Origin: Patella vulgata
Lineage: Eukaryota > Mollusca > Gastropoda > Patellidae
DNA: 64,000 nt
Direction of reading: 5' to 3'
Assembly: GCF_932274485.2 (NCBI RefSeq)
Contig: NC_065882.2
Coordinates: 76,720,767-76,784,766 of the forward strand
Numbering within the stretch: the first letter of the stretch is position 1; each line of letters opens with the position of its first letter. The translations under genes were made by a program, and so were the position numbers. Below are positions 54,565-64,000 of the stretch, in pieces. Below the pieces are notes generated by a model that made no database searches, had not been told where the DNA came from, and saw only the letters and a program-made list of their open reading frames with translations.

Positions 54565-57500
54565 GTGAGTAAAAAATACAACGAATTAAAAATGGATATC
54601 ATTCCATGTCAACGTCGCCAATATTACATAATTGATTTATTTGATATCAATAGTCTTCCACCAAAGTTTACATATTTGAGCATTTTATTTCGTTTTGAAT
54701 ATTTCTGTTTATCTTCACGATAGGCCTAGCCTAATTATTCTGAGAAAAATGTAGACTAGATGAGTAGATCTAGACCCAACGAAATGATGACAGAAATGCC
54801 GAAATCCATTTGTGTAATCTAAATCCATTCTATTTATTTATTTGACTTTTTGATTAAAAAATTCAATTAGACAAAGATTTCACTTTCTAGCCAACTTTTG
54901 TAGTAAAAAGATTCAGCAGCTTCTTTGAAGCCAAGAGACATTTTGCAATAGTTTACGACCTGGTCTTGGATGCTATAAAAGAATTGTTGTATGGATCTAA
55001 ATTTATAAGTCTAAATATTATTTTTTACAGCTACAGAAGTGGCAAAATGTCCTAGTTCCCAATTTACGTGTAAAAACGAAAGATGCATCCCTTCAAGTTG
55101 GTATTGCGATAAAGATGATGACTGCGCTGACGGATCCGACGAAAATGAATGCGGTAAGTTTTAATTCAAAGAAAATAAGATCTTTAATTTATTAGTCATA
55201 TAGTATTTTTTATGTAAACAACTAATTTTTTACCTGTAGGCCTATTTGTACCTATTTACATCACAAGGATCGATATATTGATATTGCCGCGTGTTGGATC
55301 AAATTCAAACATGTTGGCACAACACAACGCCCACAGAAAATTTTTGGAAATGGCTTTATAAACCGCATCAATTTTTTTATTGTCAGGCCTAGTCAAGGAT
55401 AATTAAACACCGTTTTGTCAAAATATAAAGTTAGATCTAGATTTTTTTTAAAAAAAAGAAGATTTTTCACCTAAACAAACAATTGATTATTTCACAACTG
55501 TATTCTGATTCATATGACGCGCGAGCCAGGAGTTAAAATTATTTCATCATCATTTTCAAGAGCTTTGGAAACCGCTTGTTTTGTCTAGGAAAAAATATAG
55601 AATTGTGTAATATGTATGAAAGTGGGCGTAGGCTTGCTTTTTGCTAAAACTATGCGACATTTCAAGAAATGGTTATTTATAAATTATCTGATTTATAAAT
55701 TACAGGTTTGCGAGTAAAGTCAAATATCTCTCCATAATTTCTCCCCCACTCAAAATGTAGGTCAAATGCCTGACCCAGATTCATCTGATTGGTTAATAGA
55801 AGTCGCACTATCAGAAATTAACCAATCGACGCATCGTGCTATTCCAGACATCTGACACACCCACAATAATAGATGGAATTTTTGAGATAATTGAAAGTAA
55901 AACGAACCGGCGACCGCGCCTCCTAAAGAAGGAAATTTTATGTTGTTTTTGCGTTTTTGATTCATCTGCAATAAAAAAAAAACCCTAAAAAACCGGTGAA
56001 ATTAATAGAAATTACAGTTTTTAGATACCTATGCTTATTTCACGCTGTAAATAAATTATCAGTGACAGGCAAGCTTCTGAAACATTCGCGAATCCGCAGT
56101 GTATAAAATATATGACAGCTCTTGCTGTACACCCGGCTACCCGTAATTCTGGCAGTTACATTATGAGTCATCGGCAAAGCACCAAAGTTTGTTTTGTTTA
56201 AAAAAAAAAAAGGAACCTGCGATATACCAGACAGAAATCTGAAATTCTGTAAATATAGTTATTAATTAAGAATGCTTCCGTCAGTAGAATCTTGCAGTGT
56301 AACTAACTGCACTGTGCACATGAAATGAATGAAATCCATAGGCCCTAGAAGTACAAACTATTTTTGGATTTTAGTAGAATTTTAATTAAAATTAGAATTG
56401 AATAGGTCACATTATGAAAATTTTAATAATTCATCATTTAATAGTTTAAAACCTCCTAAAACTTTTAAAAGAAAAACAAAACATCCCATTTCATTGACAA
56501 CAATTTACCTGCGAAAGTCTATAAATTAAAAGTTTAGTCAAATGAATAGGTCCAGAATGTTTATTTTTGCATGATTATCAATTTTGATTAGGATGTAGTT
56601 GACAATTATGTTTTGAGTAGCTGTTGATTGCAATATATCCTGTTTGTTAATTAATTAATAGGCTATCTAATAATCCTACACCAAAAGGTCTTTTCTTGTC
56701 AACATTGCAGACAGCGCTGCATCCTTTTGATTTAGCTACATGTCTCATTATGGCGGATATAACAGGAAATTGTTGATAATTAATTGGTTTATGTGAAGCC
56801 ACAGGATAGTAATATTAATAAACAAAAAAACAAATGCACCAAACAAATCTGTCAGTCTAGATTTCATAAAGTCAGGACTTGTCAACAATCACAAATGTAT
56901 TTTATCACACAGATATCAATATTCACACAGTCCTATAGATGTTGAAATAATTAATCATTAATTAATGACAGTATGACACTAATATTTAACCTCTGTAACA
57001 CTAGTAACAGCCAGTCTAGGAATTACCTCACAGCTTGAATAATTTTAGTTTTATCAGTACAGATATTGCCTTCTAGTTCTAAAAATCCACCCCAACCTTC
57101 AAAATATGAAAGAAATACATCTTGAAGTGAATAAATACAAAAAATTGACAATTCTAGTAGTTCTGTGGCCAAATTTACAAATATTTATTTTAAGGATGCA
57201 GGCATTTCATTGGTTGAGAGCTATAAACCCTAGTACAAATTTTACATCTTGACCAATGAAAGGGTTGAATTCTTTAAATATATTCGGTTAAGATTTTGTC
57301 AATAAGCATAAGCCCCCCGATTTATTACAAAATAAAAATAATTTTATTTCGTATTTTAATTTAGATTCTGCAACATGTGCAGATGATCAGTTCAGGTGTA
57401 CAAATGGTAAATGTATACCACAAAGATGGCAGTGTGATGATGAAGATGACTGCCATGATGGTTCTGATGAGTTAACAGGGGACTGTAGTAAGTACATTTT

Positions 57501-57942
57501 CAAATGTCTAATAATGGCTTCTTGTTTGGCTTCTGGTCATATATTGTAAGTTTGGCCGCATTATATACAAAATGGAACGCAATAAACTATTTAACCTCAA
57601 ACTTTTCTTAATCCAACTGAGCAACCGTGATTCCCCCACACATAATACAAGCATGATAGAAATTCATGGGTCGAAAGTTTGAATTAGATGGAATGATTAC
57701 TTGGTATCCTGCTGCTCTGTCAAAATGGGGTGATAAAAAAGTAGATTTTTTTAATCATGTTGCGTAGTTTCGATTCCCCGGTTGTACATGACAAGGAGTA
57801 GGGTCGCCTGTCTAACCTCGTGGGTTTTCTCCGGGTCCTCCAGTTTCCTCCCACTGCACAAGCAAATTGTTGAAATAAAATTGAACCACATGTTAGTCCC
57901 GAAATGACCTGGTTTGTGTCAAGTGGACATTAAAAGCCCATT

Positions 57943-57975
<33 letters not shown>

Positions 57976-60900
57976 GTAATCATGTTAGTACTGTATGACT
58001 ATTTATGTGATTTATGATCATGTGATGTATTTTAAGAAACCGGTTAATATATGGCAAGCTTATACCTTACGTTATCTATCTTGTGATGACTTAACTCGAT
58101 TATATTACTGGATAAATTTAAATTTAAATTTAACTTAGCTGAAAATTTTTCAAGTAAACTAGGTCTACTACTAGTACTACATGTAGTTTCTATTAACCAA
58201 AATTGATTTTAATCAAGAATAAACTATACTGTCCACTGCCCAGGAATCAGATTAAAAAAACAAAAACATTAATAAATTTGTTTTATATGCCTACAATGTG
58301 CAAATAAGTTTGATAAAGAAGATATTTACCATATATATAATAATAAGAGATTTTTGAAATATAGTCATATATATAAGTATTATAAGTCAATTTATGTAAG
58401 CTTTTAGCTTGTTTTTGTATCATATCCTTAAAATTGTTATGTTACATTTTGACAAATAGTTTTTAAACCAACGAACACTTGTGCGTCTCTAATATTATAA
58501 AGCTAAAGGATAAATAACTAAATAAGGTAATATAAATTTTTAAACAGAAACGCAAAAAACTTGACTCGGGCAATGACTTTACCAAATATTTCAGTGTTCT
58601 TATTCAAATGTTAAAGATGATGGACAATAAGACTTGCATGCGTGTTAAAATAATCTTTATCACATAGAAAAAAATCTGAAAAAAAAGATATCTCATTGAG
58701 AAATGAAACCGGTAAAACTTGATATTTTAAGTAAAATTTAATATGGTACGTTAAACAAGGTAAAAGGTGAAAATATACGTCTTTGTTATTTATTGGAGAG
58801 ACTGTGTTGTGCTTGAGGTGTTTTAATGAATAAAACATCCTTCGCCATTTTAACGTACCGGCTACAGGCAGTCGTGTGGAAATTTGTTGCTAGAGTACCG
58901 GTAGTTGCAAGAGTACCGGCTACATGCAGTCATGTGGAAATTTGTTGCTAGAGTGCATGTAGTTGCAAGATTTATTATTTAACAGCACTATCAAGTTTGG
59001 GAAGAATTAGAAGGCCCAATTTGAATTTTAGAATTTAATTATGTTTTCTTATGACTCTATGAGTTTGGTTAATTTTGGGGTTTACAAAAATGACAGTGTA
59101 CAGGTACTCCGTTTAAGGATCGGAGTTTAGAAATGGTTGTTAAGCTGCTGTTCAAATTTTGAATTTGAATTAGATAAGATTAAGAATGAATATTCCCTTT
59201 CAAACAAACTATCATAACATGGAAAGTAAATAAAGGTTTTCACATAAAAAAAAGTACAGGGAGGTTGAATGGCTGAATGTTTAGCATGTGCACGCTGTAT
59301 CATAAGGCCTGTCATCAAGTTAACTGGCGTGATTTCGAATCCCTGGTTGTACGTGACAAAGAGTAGGGTCGCCTGTCCAATCTTGTGAGTTTTCTCCGGG
59401 TCCTTTGATTTCCTCCCACTGCTAAAGACCCCTACACACAAGCGAAATATTGAAATAAAATTAAACCATATGTTAGTCCCAAAATGACCTAGTTTGGGTC
59501 GAGTGGACGTTAAACCCCAATTCTCCCCTCACTCTCTTATAAAAGGTACAGCAAACTTTTGTATATTATTTTATGGAAAATAAATAAAACGTTCACCAGT
59601 GAGGTCAGTGTTTGAGGTATAATAAAAGTAATTTATATTCAGATATAACTGACAAGGGTTAAGGAGAAGACCACTCCTTATTATAATAGCTCAGTTCTTT
59701 GGTTTCATAAAATAACGTTATCAGTCTTGTTGGGTCATCCGGTTGTCAAAAAGCCTTACCCATTGACCTGATTTCACAATGAGGTACCTTTATGTTTGTA
59801 TAATGTTATAAAAAAAAAAAGTACATATTTGTTGAAAGATGTGATATTTTAATGTCAAAATAAACCTGTGAAATGTCCCTTAAGCTAAACCGAAAATAAC
59901 TTGATGTCGAAAACTCGTCATATGAACATGAAATGTCTAAAATACTTCAGTGCAACAAGAATTTGTTAGCTATGTGAAATTGTCAAATAATAAATGGTAT
60001 AAGGTTTTCTAGAAAAGAGTAAGCATAGCATACCCAGTCCTTCAAGTTTATAAAATTGTGCGGTAGCCATAAAAAGCTCTGGGCAATTTCTCAAAAATGA
60101 GAAAAATGCTCCCATAAAAATCTCTACTTGATTATATTGTAATAGTAATTCTACATTTTCTTGAATTAATAAGAGCCAAATTGTATTTATGCTTTAGTCT
60201 TGTTTAATATGCAGTTTAAAAATAAACAAAAACTGAAAGTAGTTTATTAATCTCACTATTTAGGAGAGCGATTTAGCGAATTTGCAGGAGTCTGTAATGA
60301 CTCCCACTTTGGAAATTCGAGGTGTGTCGAGAGGAGCAGGAGCGAAAGCGCATCTTAAAAATGAAGGACTGCATACCCTGGTTCATGCACAATACCTGTC
60401 AAATATTATTAAATTTTTATTTAAATGTTCAGGTTCACAAATTGCTTGATAAAGACTCCCAGTGAATATGTTGTTGTGTAATAAACAATATGCAGTTGTT
60501 TTCCATAGAAGATAAATGTCACCCGTGTATTTTTATAACCGTTACTCTCAATCCCATTGAAACAATTTCTGTTAGATCTGGCTTCAAAGATAGGTTAGGT
60601 AGTGAGATCAAACTTTCCAGGATGTTGGGATTGATTCATTGTCAGCTTAGATATTGCTACTTAGAGCTAGGCTGGTGGGGGGCAGTTTGGGAATTCGGGG
60701 ATTATGTTGAAAGTTATGTGTTTTTTCAATCTAAAGATATCCAAATTGATATATTTCGACATATGTCATGCAGTTTTAGACTGCTTGAGTTAAAAAGTAT
60801 TTTTAGGTCAACTTGTGCTTTGAGCTCCACTACTGAAGTGGTATAAATTTAGCTAGCAGGCTGGCTGGTTAGTATTACCTTAGAGTGTAAAAAATGAGGC

Positions 60901-63889
60901 TAAGTAAACAAATAGCATGTGTGAAATACATAGAATACACATACAAGGGACACGCGTTATTCTTAAAGTGACTTTGTCAAAGCAAAAGTATTAAGGGGGC
61001 TTTATGGGAGATTAGATAAAGAGCTGGCAGTTCTCACTATAATAATAGTTTAAATCTAGATAATGTAACGGGAATATGCTAATAATTTCAGTCAAATTGC
61101 TGCACTCTGAACCAAGATAATAGCAATTGAATTTTAGGCCTAGCCTCGATTATCATTACTAAAGTCGGTACGATAAAAAAAAAAGTCATTTTGAGACGGA
61201 GACTAACATATGGTTTCTGATTTGTCATTATTGGTTGTTTTTAATTAAAATTATTTACCCCTATAATGATTACTTATTAATATCTCCAATGTTATTTAAT
61301 GTCAATCATCAGTGATCTCACTAATATGCACCTTGCCTTTGATCAGGTTGTTTTCATGCCTTTGATCTTGTTGTTGTAATGCATGGTTTCTGATTTGTTA
61401 CTGCTTGTCTATATATAATTGCCCTACACATGTGTTACTATACTTGCTTGAAAACGTTTAGAGAACACTCTTTGAAACGTCGACTAAACAAATCAGTAAT
61501 TGTTCTTCCATAAGTATGTGTTATAGTTTATTGCTCTATCCAGTTAGGGGGATCACGTGGCTAAGTGGATAAGACGCTGGCTGGCGAGGTCGGGTGTTCG
61601 ATCCCTGTATTGGCCGAGAAAGTTCATCCAGATTTTCCAGCGTGGTTTCCCCTTGTCAGTGATGCAGGACGGAGGGCCTGACAAGGACAACTGTCTAGTC
61701 GTTCGGATTGGACGGAAAACCGAGGTCCCGTGTACACATTGGCGTGCACGTAAAAAATCCCTTGGCAGTTTGATTTCGATATAAGAGTAGGCCGTAGCGC
61801 CGCCGCCCGGGCAAAATTTCCCTCATAGCACACTGTATGGCGTATGCCCATCTTCATTAGCCCAGTTTAGGAGCAAAACAGTAGTACGTTAAACCCCATT
61901 TCATTTCATTTCATTTATTGCTCTATCCAGTTACTAAATGACACTAAAAGATCATGTACAATTATATTTCAACAAATGCCATGTAGGGGGCAATGAAACT
62001 TGAGAAAACACACCATGTTGAACAAGTAACCTAACTCTTTATCACATACAAGCTTTGGATCGAAACATTTCCTCTTCAATAATGGACCGGACATTTTATG
62101 ATCTAATAAAACTCATGCATTAGGAATTAGGCCACTCGACCACCCAAACCCATCTTATTTAAAAGAAAAAAATTTCTTTTTTCAAGAAACAATCGAGCAG
62201 CACGAAACATTGTTGAATTTGGATAAGTCTAATTAATTTTAATGGATTTTCTTTTTTCCATCTTACAGCTGCCAAGACCTGTAATGCTGATCAGTTTGCT
62301 TGTTCTACTGGAGCTTGTATTCCAGCTGGCTGGAAATGTGATGGACAGAATGATTGTACCAAAGGCGACGATGAGGCGCCAGAACAATGTGGTAAGCTTA
62401 ATCAAATTCTCTGCCAAAAAAACAATCGCAAATTCTATTAAAACCAAACTTTTTAATCAAATATACGACTGATTGAATATAGTGTCAGACTTTTACCATG
62501 TATACTAAATAATGTTCTGTTTTTTTTGTTCATGTCTTTTATTATGGATAAATGTGTTGTGATTGTTGTAATTTTATATTAGTTGTACTTACCTAAAGCG
62601 CCCGAGAGCAGCTTGCTTAGTTGAAGTCATCCCATTAAAGTTTTGTACTGGCTATAGATTACAAATACTATGTATAAAAGTCGAATAAATTTAACTAATT
62701 GATCAAGTTTGGGATGTGTACTAATTAATTACATTTAACCTTTTCAGATCAACCAATTGATCCAAGTTTCGATTTATTTTTATTTTAATTTTTCAGAGAT
62801 AACTACATGTAAAGAGGGTGAATTCCAGTGTGAAAATGGCCGATGTATCAGTGAACGCTGGAAGTGTGATCAAGACAATGACTGTGGGGATAACTCGGAT
62901 GAAAAGAAGGACAACTGTCGTAAGTATTGATGATGTCTTTTGAATCTTGTGAGCCCCTGTGGCTCAGTCAGTATAGGGCTCTGTCTCGTTAAATCAGGAA
63001 GTCTCGGGTTTGCTTTCTGTGTTTATTGAGAAAGCTCTCCCGGATTTTCCAACATGGTTTCCCATCGTCAGTGGTGAAACACAATGCATTTAGCAAGGGA
63101 CCACTGTCTATTAGTTCTTTTGAATCTTGTCAATGTTTTTCCATATAATCATACAGCACCAGAACTGACCATTCTACTGCAAATAAACTCTTCCTCAAAG
63201 ATACATTATTGGAGATAAGATAAAGAGCTGGCAGTTCTCACTGTAATAGTTTGAAAATAGATAACGTAAATAGAATATGTTAAAAATTTTAATCAAATTG
63301 ATCCACTCTGAACCAAGATATTAGCGATTGAATTTTGGGCCTAGCCTCGATCATCATTACTACGAAAGAAAACATAATCTCGATTATCCATTTTTTGATT
63401 TAATCATGAATGAGTGTTGAGCAGCAGATCGGATTATAATCCAATAAATATTGCAGGCGAGTTGATATCGAGAGTTGATTATGGTCTGGATAAGTTAATT
63501 AATGTCTAATTAATAATTTAGATAACATTTCGGGCCTAAAGAAAGACCTGCAATAAGCAGATTTAGCTCTTGCATAATGTATGTTTAAATTATATTTTAC
63601 AAATTCAAGGTATGTTAATATTTTCCTTTTTTTTTTTCAGCTGATCAAGTTTGTGATGAAGAAGAATTTCAGTGCTCAAATATGATCTGTATCAAAAAAT
63701 CGTGGGAATGTGACGGAGACTTCGATTGTAATGATCAGAGTGATGAAAAAAATTGTTCTGCTACCGATCGCATGAGTAGATGTTCTGCATCGGAATTTAC
63801 CTGCGTCGATTCCAAAGAATGCATCCATGTTTCCTGGCAATGTGATGGTGAAAATGATTGCGAAGATGGCTCGGATGAACAACAAGATT
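54486..63889 (+). CDS. LDL-receptor-family receptor, 5' part: signal peptide and six LDLa modules
   Basis: Joined exons 54486-54564, 55031-55153, 57365-57487, 62269-62391, 62797-62919 and 63641-63889 give 273 residues in one frame, with GT-AG introns all in phase 1. A signal peptide (about residues 1-24) is followed directly by LDLa modules at about residues 33-67, 72-108, 113-149, 154-190, 195-229 and 238-274. Each has six Cys, a Trp before the fourth Cys, and the acidic calcium-binding box. This arrangement is known from LDLR, VLDLR and LRP8, endocytic receptors at the cell surface that take up lipoproteins or yolk precursors through lysine-rich ligands. The EGF, beta-propeller, transmembrane and NPxY parts must lie to the right of the window. 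A vitellogenin receptor or a larger LRP is also possible. Introns hold SINE-A, SINE-B and P1 elements. All GT-AG borders are inferred by eye. Confidence 0.9.
55031..55153 (+). CDS. LDLR-like exon 2: LDLa module 1
   Basis: Preceded by TATTTTTTACAG and followed by GTAAGT. 123 nt, phase 1 at both ends. It encodes TTEVAK and then a module with [17 protein letters not shown] and [10 protein letters not shown]: complete Cys pattern and calcium box. Confidence 0.93.
55154..57364. other. LDLR-like intron 2, 2.2 kb
   Basis: AT-rich, with no recognisable repeat or additional exon. It holds only short poly-A and poly-T runs. Confidence 0.7.
57365..57487 (+). CDS. LDLR-like exon 3: LDLa module 2
   Basis: Preceded by TTTTAATTTAG and followed by GTAAGT. 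123 nt, phase 1-1. It encodes [17 protein letters not shown] and [12 protein letters not shown]: complete Cys pattern and calcium box. Confidence 0.93.
57759..57976 (+). mobile_element. SINE-B in LDLR-like intron 3, head-truncated
   Basis: From GTAGTTTCGATTCCCCGGTT through the central domain (TTTTCTCCGGGTCCTCCAGT) to the CT tail. A small gap removes GCTAAAGACCCCTACGCG. Confidence 0.92.
58861..58976. repeat. Tandem duplication of a 58-bp unit
   Basis: GCTACAGGCAGTCGTGTGGA, AATTTGTTGCTAGAGT and AGTTGCAAGA recur once with a few changes. Confidence 0.88.
59257..59537 (+). mobile_element. SINE-B in LDLR-like intron 3, full length
   Basis: Head GAGGTTGAATGGCTGAATGT, B-box-like GATTTCGAATCCCTGG, central domain, body, and GTGGACGTTAAACCCC with a CT-rich tail. 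AAGTACAG before and AGGTACAG after may be a target duplication. Confidence 0.93.
60993..61190 (+). mobile_element. Family P1 left half
   Basis: TTTATGGGAGATTAGATAAA and GAGCTGGCAGTTCTCACTAT through AGCCTCGATTATCATTACTA. It stops at the poly-A stretch; the right half is missing. Confidence 0.8.
61430..61945. mobile_element. Family D-like repeat split by a SINE-A
   Basis: TTGCTTGAAAACGTTTAGAG, TTTGAAACGTCGACTAAAC and, after the SINE, CCAGTTACTAAATGACA correspond to the family-D words near 49500-49795. The SINE-A at 61547 interrupts it. Confidence 0.6.
61547..61913 (+). mobile_element. SINE-A in LDLR-like intron 3, exact 20-bp target duplication
   Basis: Near-complete SINE-A (head GATCACGTGGCTAAGTGG, B-box GTTCGATCCCTG, terminus GTAGTACGTTAAACCCC, ATTTC tail). 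TTTATTGCTCTATCCAGTTA occurs at 61527-61546 and again at 61914-61933 without change, which indicates a fairly recent insertion. The head lacks a few bases of CTCGCTAGCCTGG. Confidence 0.96.
61995..62152 (-). mobile_element. SINE-B head and middle, diverged
   Basis: TTGAGAAAACACACCATGTT, GTAACCTAACTCTTTATCAC, GGATCGAAACA and CCACTCGACCACCCAAACCC. Confidence 0.6.
62269..62391 (+). CDS. LDLR-like exon 4: LDLa module 3, atypical acidic box
   Basis: Preceded by TTTTTTCCATCTTACAG and followed by GTAAGC. 123 nt, phase 1-1. It encodes [18 protein letters not shown] and [12 protein letters not shown]. The four usual acidic calcium ligands are present, but the common DxSDE is KxDDE. Confidence 0.9.
62797..62919 (+). 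CDS. LDLR-like exon 5: LDLa module 4
   Basis: Preceded by TTTTAATTTTTCAG and followed by GTAAGT. 123 nt, phase 1-1. It encodes [17 protein letters not shown] and [12 protein letters not shown]. Confidence 0.93.
62951..63115 (+). mobile_element. Short SINE-A-like insert with 15-bp target duplication
   Basis: CCCCTGTGGCTCAGTCAGTA (A-box-like), CTCGGGTTTGCTTTC (B-box-like), ATTGAGAAAGCTCTCCCGGA, TTTCCCATCGTCAGTGGTG, ending ACTGTCTATTAGT. TCTTTTGAATCTTGT flanks it at 62936-62950 and 63116-63130. It lacks the usual SINE-A 3' half. Confidence 0.85.
63194..63588 (+). mobile_element. Family P1 MITE in LDLR-like intron 5
   Basis: AAAGATACATTATTGGAGAT to CATAATGTATGTTTAA, complete P1 interior. The left border reads TCAA in place of TTAA. 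It ends about 50 bp before the next exon. Confidence 0.85.
63641..63889 (+). CDS. LDLR-like exon 6: LDLa modules 5 and 6 in one exon
   Basis: Preceded by a long T run and CAG; donor GTAAGT follows at 63890. 249 nt, phase 1-1, about twice the length of the other exons. Module 5 has [18 protein letters not shown] and [10 protein letters not shown]. An eight-residue linker (SATDRMSR) follows, then module 6 with [18 protein letters not shown] and [10 protein letters not shown]; its last Cys is completed in the next exon, outside the window. Confidence 0.92.
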
Positions 63890-64000
63890 GTAAGTTTTTT
63901 CTAGTGTTGAAAATTTCGATCCGAATACTTTTGTTGGCTATCCGAATACTATTCGGATAATTCGGAGACGTGAAATTCTTGAACACAATTACATCAAAAG

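Larger units (their letters stand above)
57488..62268. other. LDLR-like intron 3, 4.8 kb, repeat-bearing
   Basis: It contains two SINE-B copies, one full SINE-A, a P1 fragment, a family-D repeat and a 58-bp tandem duplication, listed separately. The rest is AT-rich. The 118-codon frame at 60490-60846 has no recognisable domain and no obvious splice sites. An additional small exon cannot be excluded by eye. Confidence 0.65.

Noticed and set aside
60490-60846. 118-codon frame in LDLR-like intron 3
   Set aside because: No domain, no convincing splice sites in the right phase, and it would not fit the phase-1 LDLa exon series.
63682-63986. Open frames continuing past 63889 or on the opposite strand
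   Set aside because: The + frame continues past a GTAAGT donor into intron; the reverse frames are shadows of the LDLa exon.

Overview
This looks like a window of animal nuclear DNA, most likely from a mollusc or another lophotrochozoan. The reasons are phase-conserved metazoan exons with GT-AG introns, a prostanoid-type GPCR exon, an LDL-receptor-family gene, and a dense cover of tRNA-derived SINEs and small DNA transposons. The species cannot be fixed from sequence alone. Nothing bacterial, viral or organellar was seen. No intact transposase or reverse transcriptase was found.

Two host genes are supported, both on the + strand and both incomplete. At 14853-15314 lies the last coding exon of a rhodopsin-family receptor, with TM7 and the cytoplasmic tail; it resembles prostaglandin E receptors of the EP4 type. 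Its 3' UTR ends near a poly(A) signal at 15397. TM1-6 are not recognisable in the window and probably lie off the left edge. At 54486-63889 lies the 5' part of an LDLR/VLDLR-like endocytic receptor. It has a signal-peptide exon, four 123-nt exons of one LDLa module each and one 249-nt exon with two modules. All introns are phase 1, and the gene runs off the right edge.

The rest, including nearly 39 kb between the genes and most of the introns, is intergenic or intronic DNA full of repeats. Labels used here are local. SINE-A is about 365 bp with a tRNA-like head and an ATTTC-repeat tail. SINE-B is about 280 bp with a different head, a central domain resembling the V-domain of V-SINEs, and a CT-repeat tail. 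SINE-C is about 260 bp, has the same type of central domain, and has another head and tail. SINE-A and SINE-B share the 3' terminus GACGTTAAACCCCAT, which suggests one LINE partner. Several copies have clear target-site duplications of 12-28 bp.

Small DNA elements with terminal inverted repeats and TTAA at both ends are also frequent. They include families P1 (4.7, 8.3, 23.5, 63.2 kb), P2 (28.2, 38.7-39.8 kb), P3 (23.0 kb), and a 674-bp foldback element (37.0 kb). A related palindromic family carries TTAGGG telomere-like repeats inside it (21.0, 29.0, 32.4, 49.0 kb). There is also a short non-autonomous Helitron at 6713-6930 whose empty site is preserved in a neighbouring duplicate, a Tc1/mariner transposase remnant at 47.3 kb, a perfect 28-bp-arm palindrome at 50.5 kb, and several minisatellites, notably a 24-bp repeat with higher-order order at 30117-30581.

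There is no evidence that the two genes work together. The most unusual content is the repeat landscape, not a new gene system.
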